Assembly: GCA_902826815.1 (NCBI GenBank)
Contig: CADEGF010000003.1
Location: forward strand, 124,001-188,000
DNA: 64,000 nt
DNA from: an uncultured Mycobacteriaceae bacterium
GTDB lineage: Bacteria; Actinomycetota; Actinomycetes; Mycobacteriales; Mycobacteriaceae
Direction of reading: 5' to 3'
Below the pieces are notes generated by a model. That model made no database searches. It was not told the origin of the DNA and saw only the letters and a list, made by a program, of their open reading frames with translations. Numbering within the stretch: position 1 is the first letter of the stretch; every line of letters starts with the position of its first letter. Below, in pieces: positions 37,307-44,259 of the stretch. Position numbers and translations under genes: made by a program.

Positions 37307-37975
37307 ATGGAGGTGCTGGTCACCGGCGGAGATACGGATCTGGGTCGCACGATCGCGGAGGGTTTTCGCGATGCGGGCCACCGAGTGGTGATCTCCGGCT
37401 CACGCCGCGACGATCTCGAAGTGGCGGCCAAGGAGCTCGATGTCGACGCGATCGTGTGCGATAACACCAGCGCGGCCAGCCTCGAAGACGCCAGGACCCT
37501 GTTTCCGCATCATCTCGATGCGATCGTGAATGTGCCTGCCCCGCTCTGGGACTCGGGTGATCCCCGCACGTACTCTCTTGCCGACCACGCCGCGGCATGG
37601 CGCAACGCGCTGGACGCGACGATGCTCTCGACCGTGCTCACCGTTCAGGTGGTCGGCGACCATCTGCGCTCGGGCGGCACCATCATCAGCGTCGTCCCCG
37701 AGAACCCGCGCGACGGTGGCGCCGACGCCGCGATCAAGGCCGCGGTGTCGAACTGGACCGAGGGCCAGGCCACGCACTTCGGCACCCGTGGGATCACCGT
37801 CAACGCCGTGGCGTCGGGCCGCAGCGCGCAAGAGGGTTATGCAGGTCTTGGCAGCTCAGCGCCGGTCGCAGGCGAGATCGCCCGGCTCGCGTTGTTCCTG
37901 AGCACGCCTGCCGCGCGCCACATCACCGGGCAGACGATGCACGTCAGCAACGGTGCGCTCGCCAAAGTCGGCTGA
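37307..37975 (+). CDS. Atypical short-chain dehydrogenase (Rv1856c-like)
   Basis: 222 residues. Rossmann nucleotide motif VTGGDTDLGR, then a C-terminal GITVNAVASGRS and HITGQTMHVSNGAL as in SDR enzymes. The catalytic YxxxK is changed: GGADAAIKAAVSNW has Asp in the Tyr place while Lys stays. Redox activity is therefore doubtful. AGGAGG at 37293-37298 is 8 bases from the ATG at 37307 but only 2 from ATG 37301, so 37307 is preferred. A terminator follows. Confidence 0.78.
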   Translation: MEVLVTGGDTDLGRTIAEGFRDAGHRVVISGSRRDDLEVAAKELDVDAIVCDNTSAASLEDARTLFPHHLDAIVNVPAPLWDSGDPRTYSLADHAAAWRNALDATMLSTVLTVQVVGDHLRSGGTIISVVPENPRDGGADAAIKAAVSNWTEGQATHFGTRGITVNAVASGRSAQEGYAGLGSSAPVAGEIARLALFLSTPAARHITGQTMHVSNGALAKVG

Positions 37976-37999
37976 TATTCCCGCGTTCGCCCGAAGCTA

Positions 38000-38021
38000 A
38001 AGCGGGGTGATCGCCCCGCTT
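38000..38021 (+). terminator. Terminator between SDR and LLM genes
   Basis: AAGCGGGG pairs with CCCCGCTT around a six-base loop, with A and T extending the stem, 25 bases after the SDR stop. A short AGTTGTGGTT tail follows. Likely ends the SDR transcript, so the next gene needs its own promoter. Confidence 0.65.
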
Positions 38022-38041
38022 AGTTGTGGTTACGTGAAGGT

Positions 38042-38971
38042 GTGACCATAAAACTCGGACTTCAGATACCCAACTTCACTTACGGCACCGGCGTCGCCGA
38101 GCTGTTTCCCACGGTCATCGCGCAAGCTCAGGAAGCCGAAGCCGCAGGCTTCGACTCGGTGTTCGTGATGGACCACTTCTATCAACTGCCCGGCCTAGGC
38201 ACCCCCGATCAACCGATGCTCGAGGCGTATACCGCTCTTGGCGCGCTGGCCGCGGCCACCGAGCGTGTCCAACTCGGCACCTTGGTCACCGGCAACACGT
38301 ACCGCAATCCGACCCTGCTGGCCAAGGCGATCACGACGTTGGATGTCATCAGTCAGGGCCGCGCCATCCTCGGCATCGGCACCGGCTGGTTCGAGTTCGA
38401 GCACGACTCGCTCGGCTACGATTTCGGCACCTTCACCGACCGCTTCAACCGGCTCTACGAGTCACTCGAGATCATCCTGCCGATGCTCGCAGGCGAGCGC
38501 CCGACGTTCACCGGCAAGTACTACCGCAGCCAGGAGGCGATGGCCGAGCCCCGATTCCGCGACCACATCCCGCTGATGATCGGCGGCAGCGGTGAGAAGA
38601 AGACGATTCCGTTGGCGGCCAAGCACTTTGACCACCTCAATATCATCGCAGGGTTCAACGATCTGCCTCGAAAGGTGCAGGCGGTCAAGGAGAGCTGCGA
38701 GAAGATCGACCGCGACCCGGCCACGCTGGAGACCAGCACGCTCGTCATGGCGCTCATCGACGAGAACGTGACGGCCGACATGATCCCCGACGACTTCAAG
38801 CAGCAGGCGGTCTATGGCGGCCCCGAGCAGGTTGCCGACCAGATCAGGACCAAGGTGCTCGATGCGGGCGTCGACGGGATCGTTCTGAGCCCCGTCACGA
38901 ACGTTTCCGGATACCACCAGGGGGCCATCACCGCCGTCGCTGAAAAGCTTAAGCCGCTGCTGGAGGGTTAA
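38042..38971 (+). CDS. LLM-class F420-dependent oxidoreductase (Rv1855c-like)
   Basis: 309 residues of a TIM barrel: LGLQIPNFTYG, FDSVFVMDHFYQLPGLG, RVQLGTLVTGNTYRNPTLLAKAI and ILGIGTGWFEFEH. The TGNTYRNP segment is typical of F420-using luciferase-like enzymes. Substrate unknown. Start GTG at 38042 gives VTIKLGLQIPN. GAAGG lies only one base before it, so leaderless or alternative initiation at GTG 38024 is possible. ndh follows. Confidence 0.85.
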   Translation: MTIKLGLQIPNFTYGTGVAELFPTVIAQAQEAEAAGFDSVFVMDHFYQLPGLGTPDQPMLEAYTALGALAAATERVQLGTLVTGNTYRNPTLLAKAITTLDVISQGRAILGIGTGWFEFEHDSLGYDFGTFTDRFNRLYESLEIILPMLAGERPTFTGKYYRSQEAMAEPRFRDHIPLMIGGSGEKKTIPLAAKHFDHLNIIAGFNDLPRKVQAVKESCEKIDRDPATLETSTLVMALIDENVTADMIPDDFKQQAVYGGPEQVADQIRTKVLDAGVDGIVLSPVTNVSGYHQGAITAVAEKLKPLLEG

Positions 38972-39079
38972 ACACGCTCTAACGTGGCAAATCTCACCTA
39001 GTTGCCCGCTCCCGAAAGGATGCGGGCGGCTACGGTAGACGCTGTATTGAACGTGAAGCCCTTCGAGGAGCAACAGCTG

Positions 39080-40450
39080 ATGAGCCACCCCGGAGCTACC
39101 CCGTCTGACCGACACAAGGTAGTCATCATCGGGTCGGGGTTCGGCGGGTTGACTGCCGCTAAGGCTCTCAAACGTGCCGACGTCGACATCAAGATCATTG
39201 CCAAGACCACTCACCACCTGTTCCAGCCGCTGCTGTACCAGGTGGCCACGGGCATCATCTCGTCCGGTGAGATCGCGCCGCCCACCCGGATGATCCTGCG
39301 CAAGCAGAAGAACGCCCAGGTGCTGCTCGGCGAAGCCACCCATGTCGACCTCGCGAAGAAATCCGTCCGGTCGAAACTGCTCGGCCACACCTATGTCACC
39401 CCGTACGACACGTTGATCGTCGCCGCCGGTGCCGGGCAGTCCTACTTCGGCAACGACCATTTCGCCGAGTTCGCGCCGGGTATGAAGTCGATCGACGATG
39501 CCCTGGAACTGCGTGGCCGCATCCTCGGCGCGTTCGAGCAGGCTGAGCGGTCCAGTGACCCGGGTCGGCGCGAGAAGCTGCTGACCTTCGTCGTCGTCGG
39601 CGCCGGCCCTACCGGTGTCGAGATGGCAGGGCAGATCGCCGAGCTCTCCGACTACACACTCAAGGGCGCGTTCCGGCACATCGATACCACCAAGGCCCGG
39701 GTGATCCTGCTGGACGCCGCCCCCGCGGTGCTGCCCCCCATGGGCGAGAAGCTCGGCAAAAAGGCGCAGGCGCGGCTGGAGAAGATGGGCGTCGAGATCC
39801 AGCTCAACGCAATGGTCACCGATGTCGACCGCAACGGCATCACGGTCAAGGATCCCGACGGCACCACCCGCCGGATCGAATGCGCAACAAAGGTGTGGTC
39901 GGCCGGCGTGTCGGCAAGCCCTCTCGGCAAGCAGATGGCCGATCAGTCCACCGCCGAGGTGGACCGCGCCGGCCGGATCAAGGTGGGGACCGATCTGTCG
40001 GTTCCCGGCTACCCGAACGTCTTCGTGATCGGTGACATGGCCGCCGTCGAGGGCGTGCCGGGCATGGCACAGGGCGCCATCCAAGGCGGCAAGTACGTCG
40101 CCGCCGCGATCAAGTCCGAACTGAAGGGCGCCGATCCGCTCGAACGCGAGCCGTTCGATTACTTCGACAAGGGCTCGATGGCGACGGTGTCGCGATTCTC
40201 GGCGGTGGCCCAGATCGGCCCGCTCGAGTTCGGTGGTTTCATCGCCTGGCTGGCGTGGCTGGTGCTGCACCTTGTCTACCTCGTCGGATTCCGGCGCAAG
40301 CTCGCCACGCTGCTGTCCTGGACAGTGACCTTCCTCGGCCGCGCTCGTGGAAACCTCTACATCACCGAGCAGCAGGCCTACGCCCGCACCCGAATCGAGG
40401 AGCTCGAGGAGATCGCGGCGGCCGTCGAAGGCGAGAAAGCCGCGATCTAA
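39080..40450 (+). CDS. ndh: Type II NADH dehydrogenase
   Basis: 456 residues, peripheral membrane flavoprotein passing electrons from NADH to menaquinone without pumping protons. FAD motif VVIIGSGFGGLTAAKALKR, NADH motif VVVGAGPTGVEMAGQ, FAD-binding NVFVIGDMAAVEG. The C-terminal PLEFGGFIAWLAWLVLHLVYLVGF anchors it in the membrane. ATG at 39080 has GAGGAG 9 bases ahead; the frame upstream is not coding. It faces a urease-gene relic that overlaps its stop by four bases on the other strand. Confidence 0.94.
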   Translation: MSHPGATPSDRHKVVIIGSGFGGLTAAKALKRADVDIKIIAKTTHHLFQPLLYQVATGIISSGEIAPPTRMILRKQKNAQVLLGEATHVDLAKKSVRSKLLGHTYVTPYDTLIVAAGAGQSYFGNDHFAEFAPGMKSIDDALELRGRILGAFEQAERSSDPGRREKLLTFVVVGAGPTGVEMAGQIAELSDYTLKGAFRHIDTTKARVILLDAAPAVLPPMGEKLGKKAQARLEKMGVEIQLNAMVTDVDRNGITVKDPDGTTRRIECATKVWSAGVSASPLGKQMADQSTAEVDRAGRIKVGTDLSVPGYPNVFVIGDMAAVEGVPGMAQGAIQGGKYVAAAIKSELKGADPLEREPFDYFDKGSMATVSRFSAVAQIGPLEFGGFIAWLAWLVLHLVYLVGFRRKLATLLSWTVTFLGRARGNLYITEQQAYARTRIEELEEIAAAVEGEKAAI

Positions 40451-40786
40451 CCGGCTCCGAGACGCTGGCCCTGCCACGTCGCAAGGGCTCCGCCGTCGGC
40501 GAGTTCGATCCGGTGTCGCAGCAAGGGCCTACCGCCTGCGTCGGCATGTAGCGATCCCGACCAAAAGCCTTGGTGCTCATCAGTTCTGCCGATCTGAATC
40601 CGCTCGCGACCGCTGGCCATCAGTTCGGCGACGGTGCAACGGTCGCGCGCACCTTCGAGCAGGTGGTCGGTGAGATGGCAACAGCTTCAGGGTGATTCAG
40701 GCGCAGGCCGCGTTCTGGCGGCGGCGAGCAAGCTCGGCGGCAAAAGAGATCAGCAGCCGGTCCGGTTCGTGCGGGGTCAGGCGCAT
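40447..40786 (-). pseudogene. Fused ureA/ureD relic (urease operon deletion scar)
   Basis: Begins at 40786 with MRLTPHEPDRLLISFAAELA, the start of urease gamma subunit UreA. After RRRQ the frame shifts by one: ERGLRLNHPEAVAI reads from 40715. It shifts again after 40674: TDHLLEGARDRCTVAELMAS reads from 40671, ending about UreA residue 61. From 40602 the frame goes on as RIQIGRTDEHQGFWSGSL and then GGRPLLRHRIELADGG, which resembles the middle of urease accessory protein UreD, to TAG at 40447. In H37Rv ureABCFGD lies exactly here, between Rv1847 and ndh; everything from late ureA to ureD has gone. The ureA match is firm, ureD is probable. Confidence 0.8.
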
Positions 40787-40826
40787 ACACCGGGAAGCGG
40801 CCGCCCGCAGCGCACCTGAGCCTGCG

Positions 40827-41237
40827 CTACTCCTGCGGGATGTTCTGCAGACGCACCTGACCCCGTGCCACCACGCGGTCACTGTCGTCTGTGATGGAGA
40901 TCAGCCACAGCTGCTGGCGCCTGCCCCGATGAATCGGCGTCGAAACCGCAGTCAACGTGCCCGACGAGATCGCGCGCAGGAAATCGGTGTTGTTGTTGAC
41001 GCCGACGACGGTGCCGCCGCCGTTCGCCGTCAGCCAGACGTGGCCCGACACGCTGGCGAGGCTCTCGACGATCGAGCAGTAGACGCCGCCGTGCATGATG
41101 CCCCACGGCTGCAGCAGCTTGTCGTGGATCTCGAGCTCGGCGCGTCCGCCGTCAGGGGTGACGTCGATGTAGCGCAGGCCGATCTCACTGTCGAAACCCT
41201 TGCCGAGGTCTGGTGGAGGCGCAATTGACACGCACAT
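40827..41237 (-). CDS. PaaI-like thioesterase (Rv1847-like)
   Basis: 136 residues of a single hotdog domain: LLQPWGIMHGGVYCSIVESLASVSG is the catalytic helix region, and VVGVNNNTDFLRAISSGTL is typical of the DHNA-CoA/PaaI thioesterase branch. Likely hydrolyses an aromatic or fatty acyl-CoA; menaquinone-pathway DHNA-CoA is possible but unproven. Starts at ATG 41237, with GTG two codons on as an option. The ureA relic starts 40 bases beyond its stop. Confidence 0.82.
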   Translation of the reverse strand: MCVSIAPPPDLGKGFDSEIGLRYIDVTPDGGRAELEIHDKLLQPWGIMHGGVYCSIVESLASVSGHVWLTANGGGTVVGVNNNTDFLRAISSGTLTAVSTPIHRGRRQQLWLISITDDSDRVVARGQVRLQNIPQE

Positions 41238-41293
41238 GTGTCTACACGGTGAAGCCCCTTCGCCCGCACCGGGCCTCGCGATACCGTCGGGAT

Positions 41294-41671
41294 ATGGCTA
41301 AAAGTGTCAAGGATTTGGTAGCCGCGGCCAATGCGGTCGTGCCGCATATATCGGTCGACGAGGCGAAGCAGAAGATCGAGGCCGGCGCCCTCGTCGTCGA
41401 CGTCCGCGAGGCGGCCGAGGTCGAGCAGAGCGGCAAGGTCGCAGGCGCCGTGCACATCCCACGCGGGATGGTGGAGTTTCGCGCCGACGCCGATACGCCT
41501 TACTACGACAAGAACTTCGCGAAGGACAAGGCGGTCATCCTGTACTGCGCGTCCGGCGGACGGGCGGCGCTGTCCGGGCAGGCGCTCAAGGAGTTGGGCT
41601 ACGCCGAGGTCTACAACCTGGGCGGGTTCACTGACTGGGCGCAGGGCGGCGGCGCCGTCGAGAAGGTTTAG
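41294..41671 (+). CDS. Rhodanese-like sulfurtransferase
   Basis: 125 residues, one rhodanese domain. IEAGALVVDVREAAEVEQSG is the first conserved box, and LYCASGGRAALSG carries the active Cys, which would bear a persulfide. The GFTDWAQGG end is standard. Could serve sulfur trafficking or cyanide detoxification. ATG at 41294, divergent from the thioesterase with 56 bases between starts. Cytoplasmic. Confidence 0.88.
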   Translation: MAKSVKDLVAAANAVVPHISVDEAKQKIEAGALVVDVREAAEVEQSGKVAGAVHIPRGMVEFRADADTPYYDKNFAKDKAVILYCASGGRAALSGQALKELGYAEVYNLGGFTDWAQGGGAVEKV

Positions 41672-41689
41672 ACAAGCCATGAAAGTAGT

Positions 41690-41724
41690 GGGCGGGCCCC
41701 GCACCAATGGCACGGGACCCGCCC
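41690..41724. terminator. GC-rich hairpin between convergent genes
   Basis: GGGCGGGCCCC on the left pairs with GGGACCCGCCC on the right with one mismatch, loop of about 13. It lies 19 bases after the rhodanese stop and can act for both that gene and the FhuF-like gene facing it. No long T run. Confidence 0.55.
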
Positions 41725-41787
41725 TGGAGTGGACCGGGGGTCTCAGCAGCCCTCTGGACACCGGCTCGGTCCATCTACTAGCTCAGG

Positions 41788-41806
41788 ATAGGCAAGGCTG
41801 CCCTAA
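41788..41806. promoter_or_regulatory. IdeR-type iron box at the 3' end of the FhuF-like gene
   Basis: On the minus strand TTAGGGCAGCCTTGCCTAT. Against TTAGGTTAGGCTAACCTAA it matches 12-13 of 19, and it is very close to the mbt-region IdeR box TTAGGGCAGCCTGTGCTAA that I recall from M. tuberculosis. It overlaps the stop codon of the FhuF-like gene, where no promoter is needed for any gene seen here. Confidence 0.45.
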
Positions 41807-42582
41807 TTAAGCAAGCCCTTCCCGTCGCGCAGCCGGGACCCGCCCCGTACCGGCAGGCCGAACCCGACAAGCGCGTCGAGTACCGCCTGCCCGCGGCGCA
41901 TGCTCGTCAGCTCGCTGGACCGGGCCAGCAGCGGGATATGTGTCGCGGCGCCGACGACGGCTGCGCCCACGATGTGCCACATCGACGCGATCGGGATCGC
42001 GCCCCCGCTGACATCGAAGATCTTGCCGAAGAGGGGCTGCAGCGCCCGGTGGCTGCGATGCGCCACCCAGGTGGTGAGCGCCGCCTCGCTGGGCAAACGG
42101 GCCATCCCCTCCCTTGTGAAATACGCGGCACGGGTGCCGGAGCGCGTGCGGAAGAACGGATCGTCGGGCAGCGCACGCAGCGTGGGATCGACGACCCCGA
42201 CCCAGTCGATGGCGCCCTCGGAGTCGACGTGCACCCACAAATTCTCCAGGCCGGTATCCCACGCCCGGCCCTCGAGGACGAGCAGCGGGATCACCCGGCC
42301 GATGACGACGTGCGCGACCGTCGCGGCCAACTGCTGGGCCGCGGCCACCGGGCTGTCCATCTCAATGGCGCCGATCTGGAACATCTCGGCCAGCCGGTCC
42401 GTGGTGAGCGCTTCGTCGAGTGGCCACCATCGCCTGCGGGTGAGGTCGGACATCACCGCGACGCCGTAGACCCGTGGGCATTCGGGATAAAGCTCGCGTA
42501 AACGCCTGCTGGACTCATGCAGCGGCAGCGTGCGTGCGATTGCCATTCCCGCGATCAGCGGGTCGTCCACCAGGACCGTCAT
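41803..42582 (-). CDS. FhuF-like iron-related protein, no Fe-S cysteines
   Basis: 259 residues. The stretch AAAQQLAATVAHVVIGRVIPLLVLEGRAWDTGLENLWVHVDSEG resembles the core of ferric-reductase FhuF-like or IucA/IucC-C-terminal-like proteins of actinobacteria. True FhuF ends in a Cys-rich 2Fe-2S motif; this protein has a single Cys (residue 35) and none at the end, so it is probably a scaffold or non-cluster reductase variant. GGAGG before the ATG at 42582, IdeR box 16 bases upstream: iron-repressed expression is likely. Function inferred from regulation and distant similarity. Confidence 0.55.
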   Translation of the reverse strand: MTVLVDDPLIAGMAIARTLPLHESSRRLRELYPECPRVYGVAVMSDLTRRRWWPLDEALTTDRLAEMFQIGAIEMDSPVAAAQQLAATVAHVVIGRVIPLLVLEGRAWDTGLENLWVHVDSEGAIDWVGVVDPTLRALPDDPFFRTRSGTRAAYFTREGMARLPSEAALTTWVAHRSHRALQPLFGKIFDVSGGAIPIASMWHIVGAAVVGAATHIPLLARSSELTSMRRGQAVLDALVGFGLPVRGGSRLRDGKGLLN

Positions 42583-42597
42583 GACACCTCCATAAAG

Positions 42598-42616
42598 TTA
42601 GGTTAGCCTTACTATA
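42598..42616. promoter_or_regulatory. IdeR box of the FhuF-like gene
   Basis: TTAGGTTAGCCTTACTATA: the left half is identical to the IdeR consensus TTAGGTTAG and the right half keeps C, T and A at most positions. It is 16 bases upstream of the start codon on the minus strand, in the core promoter. IdeR with iron should repress it. Confidence 0.7.
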
Positions 42617-42643
42617 GTCACGACGAGGTGGGGGGCCAGTCCC

Positions 42644-42659
42644 TGTGACTCGACTCACA
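42644..42659. promoter_or_regulatory. Perfect CRP-type site
   Basis: TGTGACTCGACTCACA: both half-sites fit TGTGA-N6-TCACA exactly, the motif of the cAMP-receptor protein of mycobacteria (Rv3676 family). It lies 62 bases before the FhuF-like start on one side and 140 bases before blaI on the other. Confidence 0.65.
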
Positions 42660-42745
42660 AGCAAGTAACCGAAGGGGCGATGAGCGGTGCAAACGTGCCG
42701 TGCGACGCCAGAAGACCGGAGGCTCCGTTTTGCATACGACGCACG

Positions 42746-42763
42746 GTAGTAACCCCGTAGTAC
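42746..42763. promoter_or_regulatory. Candidate BlaI operator (GTAGTA direct repeat)
   Basis: GTAGTAA and GTAGTAC are 11 bases apart, one helical turn, 36 bases upstream of blaI. GTAGTA is the half-site type used by BlaI/MecI repressors, though usual operators are inverted. Autoregulation is possible. Confidence 0.4.
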
Positions 42764-42798
42764 CCTTGATGGATCACGCTTTTGGAGATGGACAGAAA

Positions 42799-43215
42799 AT
42801 GGCGAAGGTGACTCGACTGGGGGACCTCGAACGCGCGGTGATGGACCACTTGTGGGCCTCGCGCGAGCCACAAACCGTGCGCCAGGTGCACGAGGCGCTG
42901 GCGTCGGAGCGCGACTTGGCCTACACCACGATCATGACCGTGCTCCAGCGGCTGGCCAAGAAGAACCTCGTGGTGCAGCACCGCGACGACCGAGCGCATC
43001 GGTACGCACCGACGCACGGCCGTGACGAGTTGGTCGCAGGGCTGATGGTCGACGCGCTGGACCAGGCCGCCGATTCCGGTAGTCGGGAGTCCGCGCTCGT
43101 GCACTTCGTCGAGCGCGTCAATGCCGGTGAGGCTGCCGCGCTTCGGCGGGCGCTTGCGGAGTTGGAAGCGAAGCAAGAAATGCCCCCATCCGGTGGCGGT
43201 ACGGCCTCTCCCTAG
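42799..43215 (+). CDS. blaI: BlaI family winged-helix repressor
   Basis: 138 residues, the same length as Rv1846c. Winged helix: LGDLERAVMDHLWASREPQTVRQVHEAL then AYTTIMTVLQRLAKKNLV, the recognition helix of the Penicillinase_R family. The C-terminal half dimerises. In M. tuberculosis BlaI controls beta-lactamase and ATP synthase genes and is displaced when BlaR senses beta-lactam. ATG at 42799 with GGAGA about 10 bases upstream; ATG at 42769 is unlikely. The M56 peptidase gene follows after 14 bases. Confidence 0.92.
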   Translation: MAKVTRLGDLERAVMDHLWASREPQTVRQVHEALASERDLAYTTIMTVLQRLAKKNLVVQHRDDRAHRYAPTHGRDELVAGLMVDALDQAADSGSRESALVHFVERVNAGEAAALRRALAELEAKQEMPPSGGGTASP

Positions 43216-43229
43216 GGGACACTGACAGG

Positions 43230-44192
43230 GTGTCCGCCCTGGCCTTCACCCTCGTAGCGCTGCTGCTGGTCGGACCTGTTCCCGCCTTGCTGGCGCGCGC
43301 GACGTGGACCATACGGGCGCCGCGCGCGTCAATCGTGTTGTGGCAAGCCATCGCACTGGCCGCCGTTCTTTCGGCGTTCAGCGCGGGCATCGCGATTGCC
43401 AGCCGACTGTTCGTGCCCGGTCCTGACGGGCGACCGACCGCGACCATCACCAGCGAGGTCGAGGTGCTCGGCTGGCCGCTGTGGATCGCATATGTCCTGG
43501 TCTTTGCGCTGACACTGCTGATCGGCGGCCGGCTCGTCGTCGCTGTCGTACAGGTGGCGATCGCGACGCGGCGACGCCGCGCGCACCATCGCATGGTGGT
43601 CGATCTCGTCGGCAAGTCACAGAAATGGGCTCACGCGCCTGGGCCCGCGCGCAAGCTGGGGACTGGGGACGGGCTGCGTGTGCTGGATGTCGCTCAGCCC
43701 CTCGCGTACTGCCTGCCCGGCGTGCGCAGCCGCGTAGTCGTCAGTGAGGGCACCCTGACGACGTTGCAGGACAACGAGATCGCGGCGATCCTGTCGCATG
43801 AGCGCGCCCATCTGCGGGCCAGGCACGATCTGGTGCTCGAGATGTTCACCGCGGTGCACGCCGCCTTCCCCCGGTTCGTCCGGAGCGCGAATGCGCTGAA
43901 CGCGGTTCAACTGCTCATCGAACTCCTTGCCGACGACGCCGCGGTGCGCGCCGCAGGCCCCACTCCCCTGGCCAGGGCCCTCGTCGCCTGCGCGACGGGC
44001 CAGACCCCCGCTGGTGCGCTGGCCGCAGGTGGGCCGACCACAGTGCTGCGGGTCCGCCGCCTCGGCGGTCGCGGCAACAGCCTTGTGCTGGCGATAACCG
44101 CGTATCTGGCGGCCGCGGCTGTGTTCGTCGTGCCGACCGTCGCGCTCGCCGTGCCGTGGCTGACCGAACTACACCGGCTCTTCATCGCCTAG
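43230..44192 (+). CDS. BlaR1-like M56 membrane metallopeptidase
   Basis: 320 residues. Helices near 1-20, 32-55, 80-105 and 290-310. Zinc site SHERAH with His190 and Glu191 (HExxH). No extracellular beta-lactam-binding sensor domain follows, so it is a shortened BlaR1 like Rv1845c. It is expected to cleave BlaI or another target. GTG start 14 bases after blaI; operon with it. No beta-lactamase gene is in the window. Confidence 0.88.
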   Translation: MSALAFTLVALLLVGPVPALLARATWTIRAPRASIVLWQAIALAAVLSAFSAGIAIASRLFVPGPDGRPTATITSEVEVLGWPLWIAYVLVFALTLLIGGRLVVAVVQVAIATRRRRAHHRMVVDLVGKSQKWAHAPGPARKLGTGDGLRVLDVAQPLAYCLPGVRSRVVVSEGTLTTLQDNEIAAILSHERAHLRARHDLVLEMFTAVHAAFPRFVRSANALNAVQLLIELLADDAAVRAAGPTPLARALVACATGQTPAGALAAGGPTTVLRVRRLGGRGNSLVLAITAYLAAAAVFVVPTVALAVPWLTELHRLFIA

Positions 44193-44259
44193 GTCGTGCT
44201 TTTCGACATCTCATCGATTCCGTGTGTGCCACAACAAAACAACGAAAGGCTGCGTTCAG

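Noticed and set aside
37163-37381. Small minus-strand frame where modA might have been
   Set aside because: Overlaps the SDR start and shows no similarity to the ModA C-terminus I know; not counted as a relic.
38462-40477. 671-codon antisense frame over LLM and ndh genes
   Set aside because: Crosses two well-supported genes and a gap; no motif.
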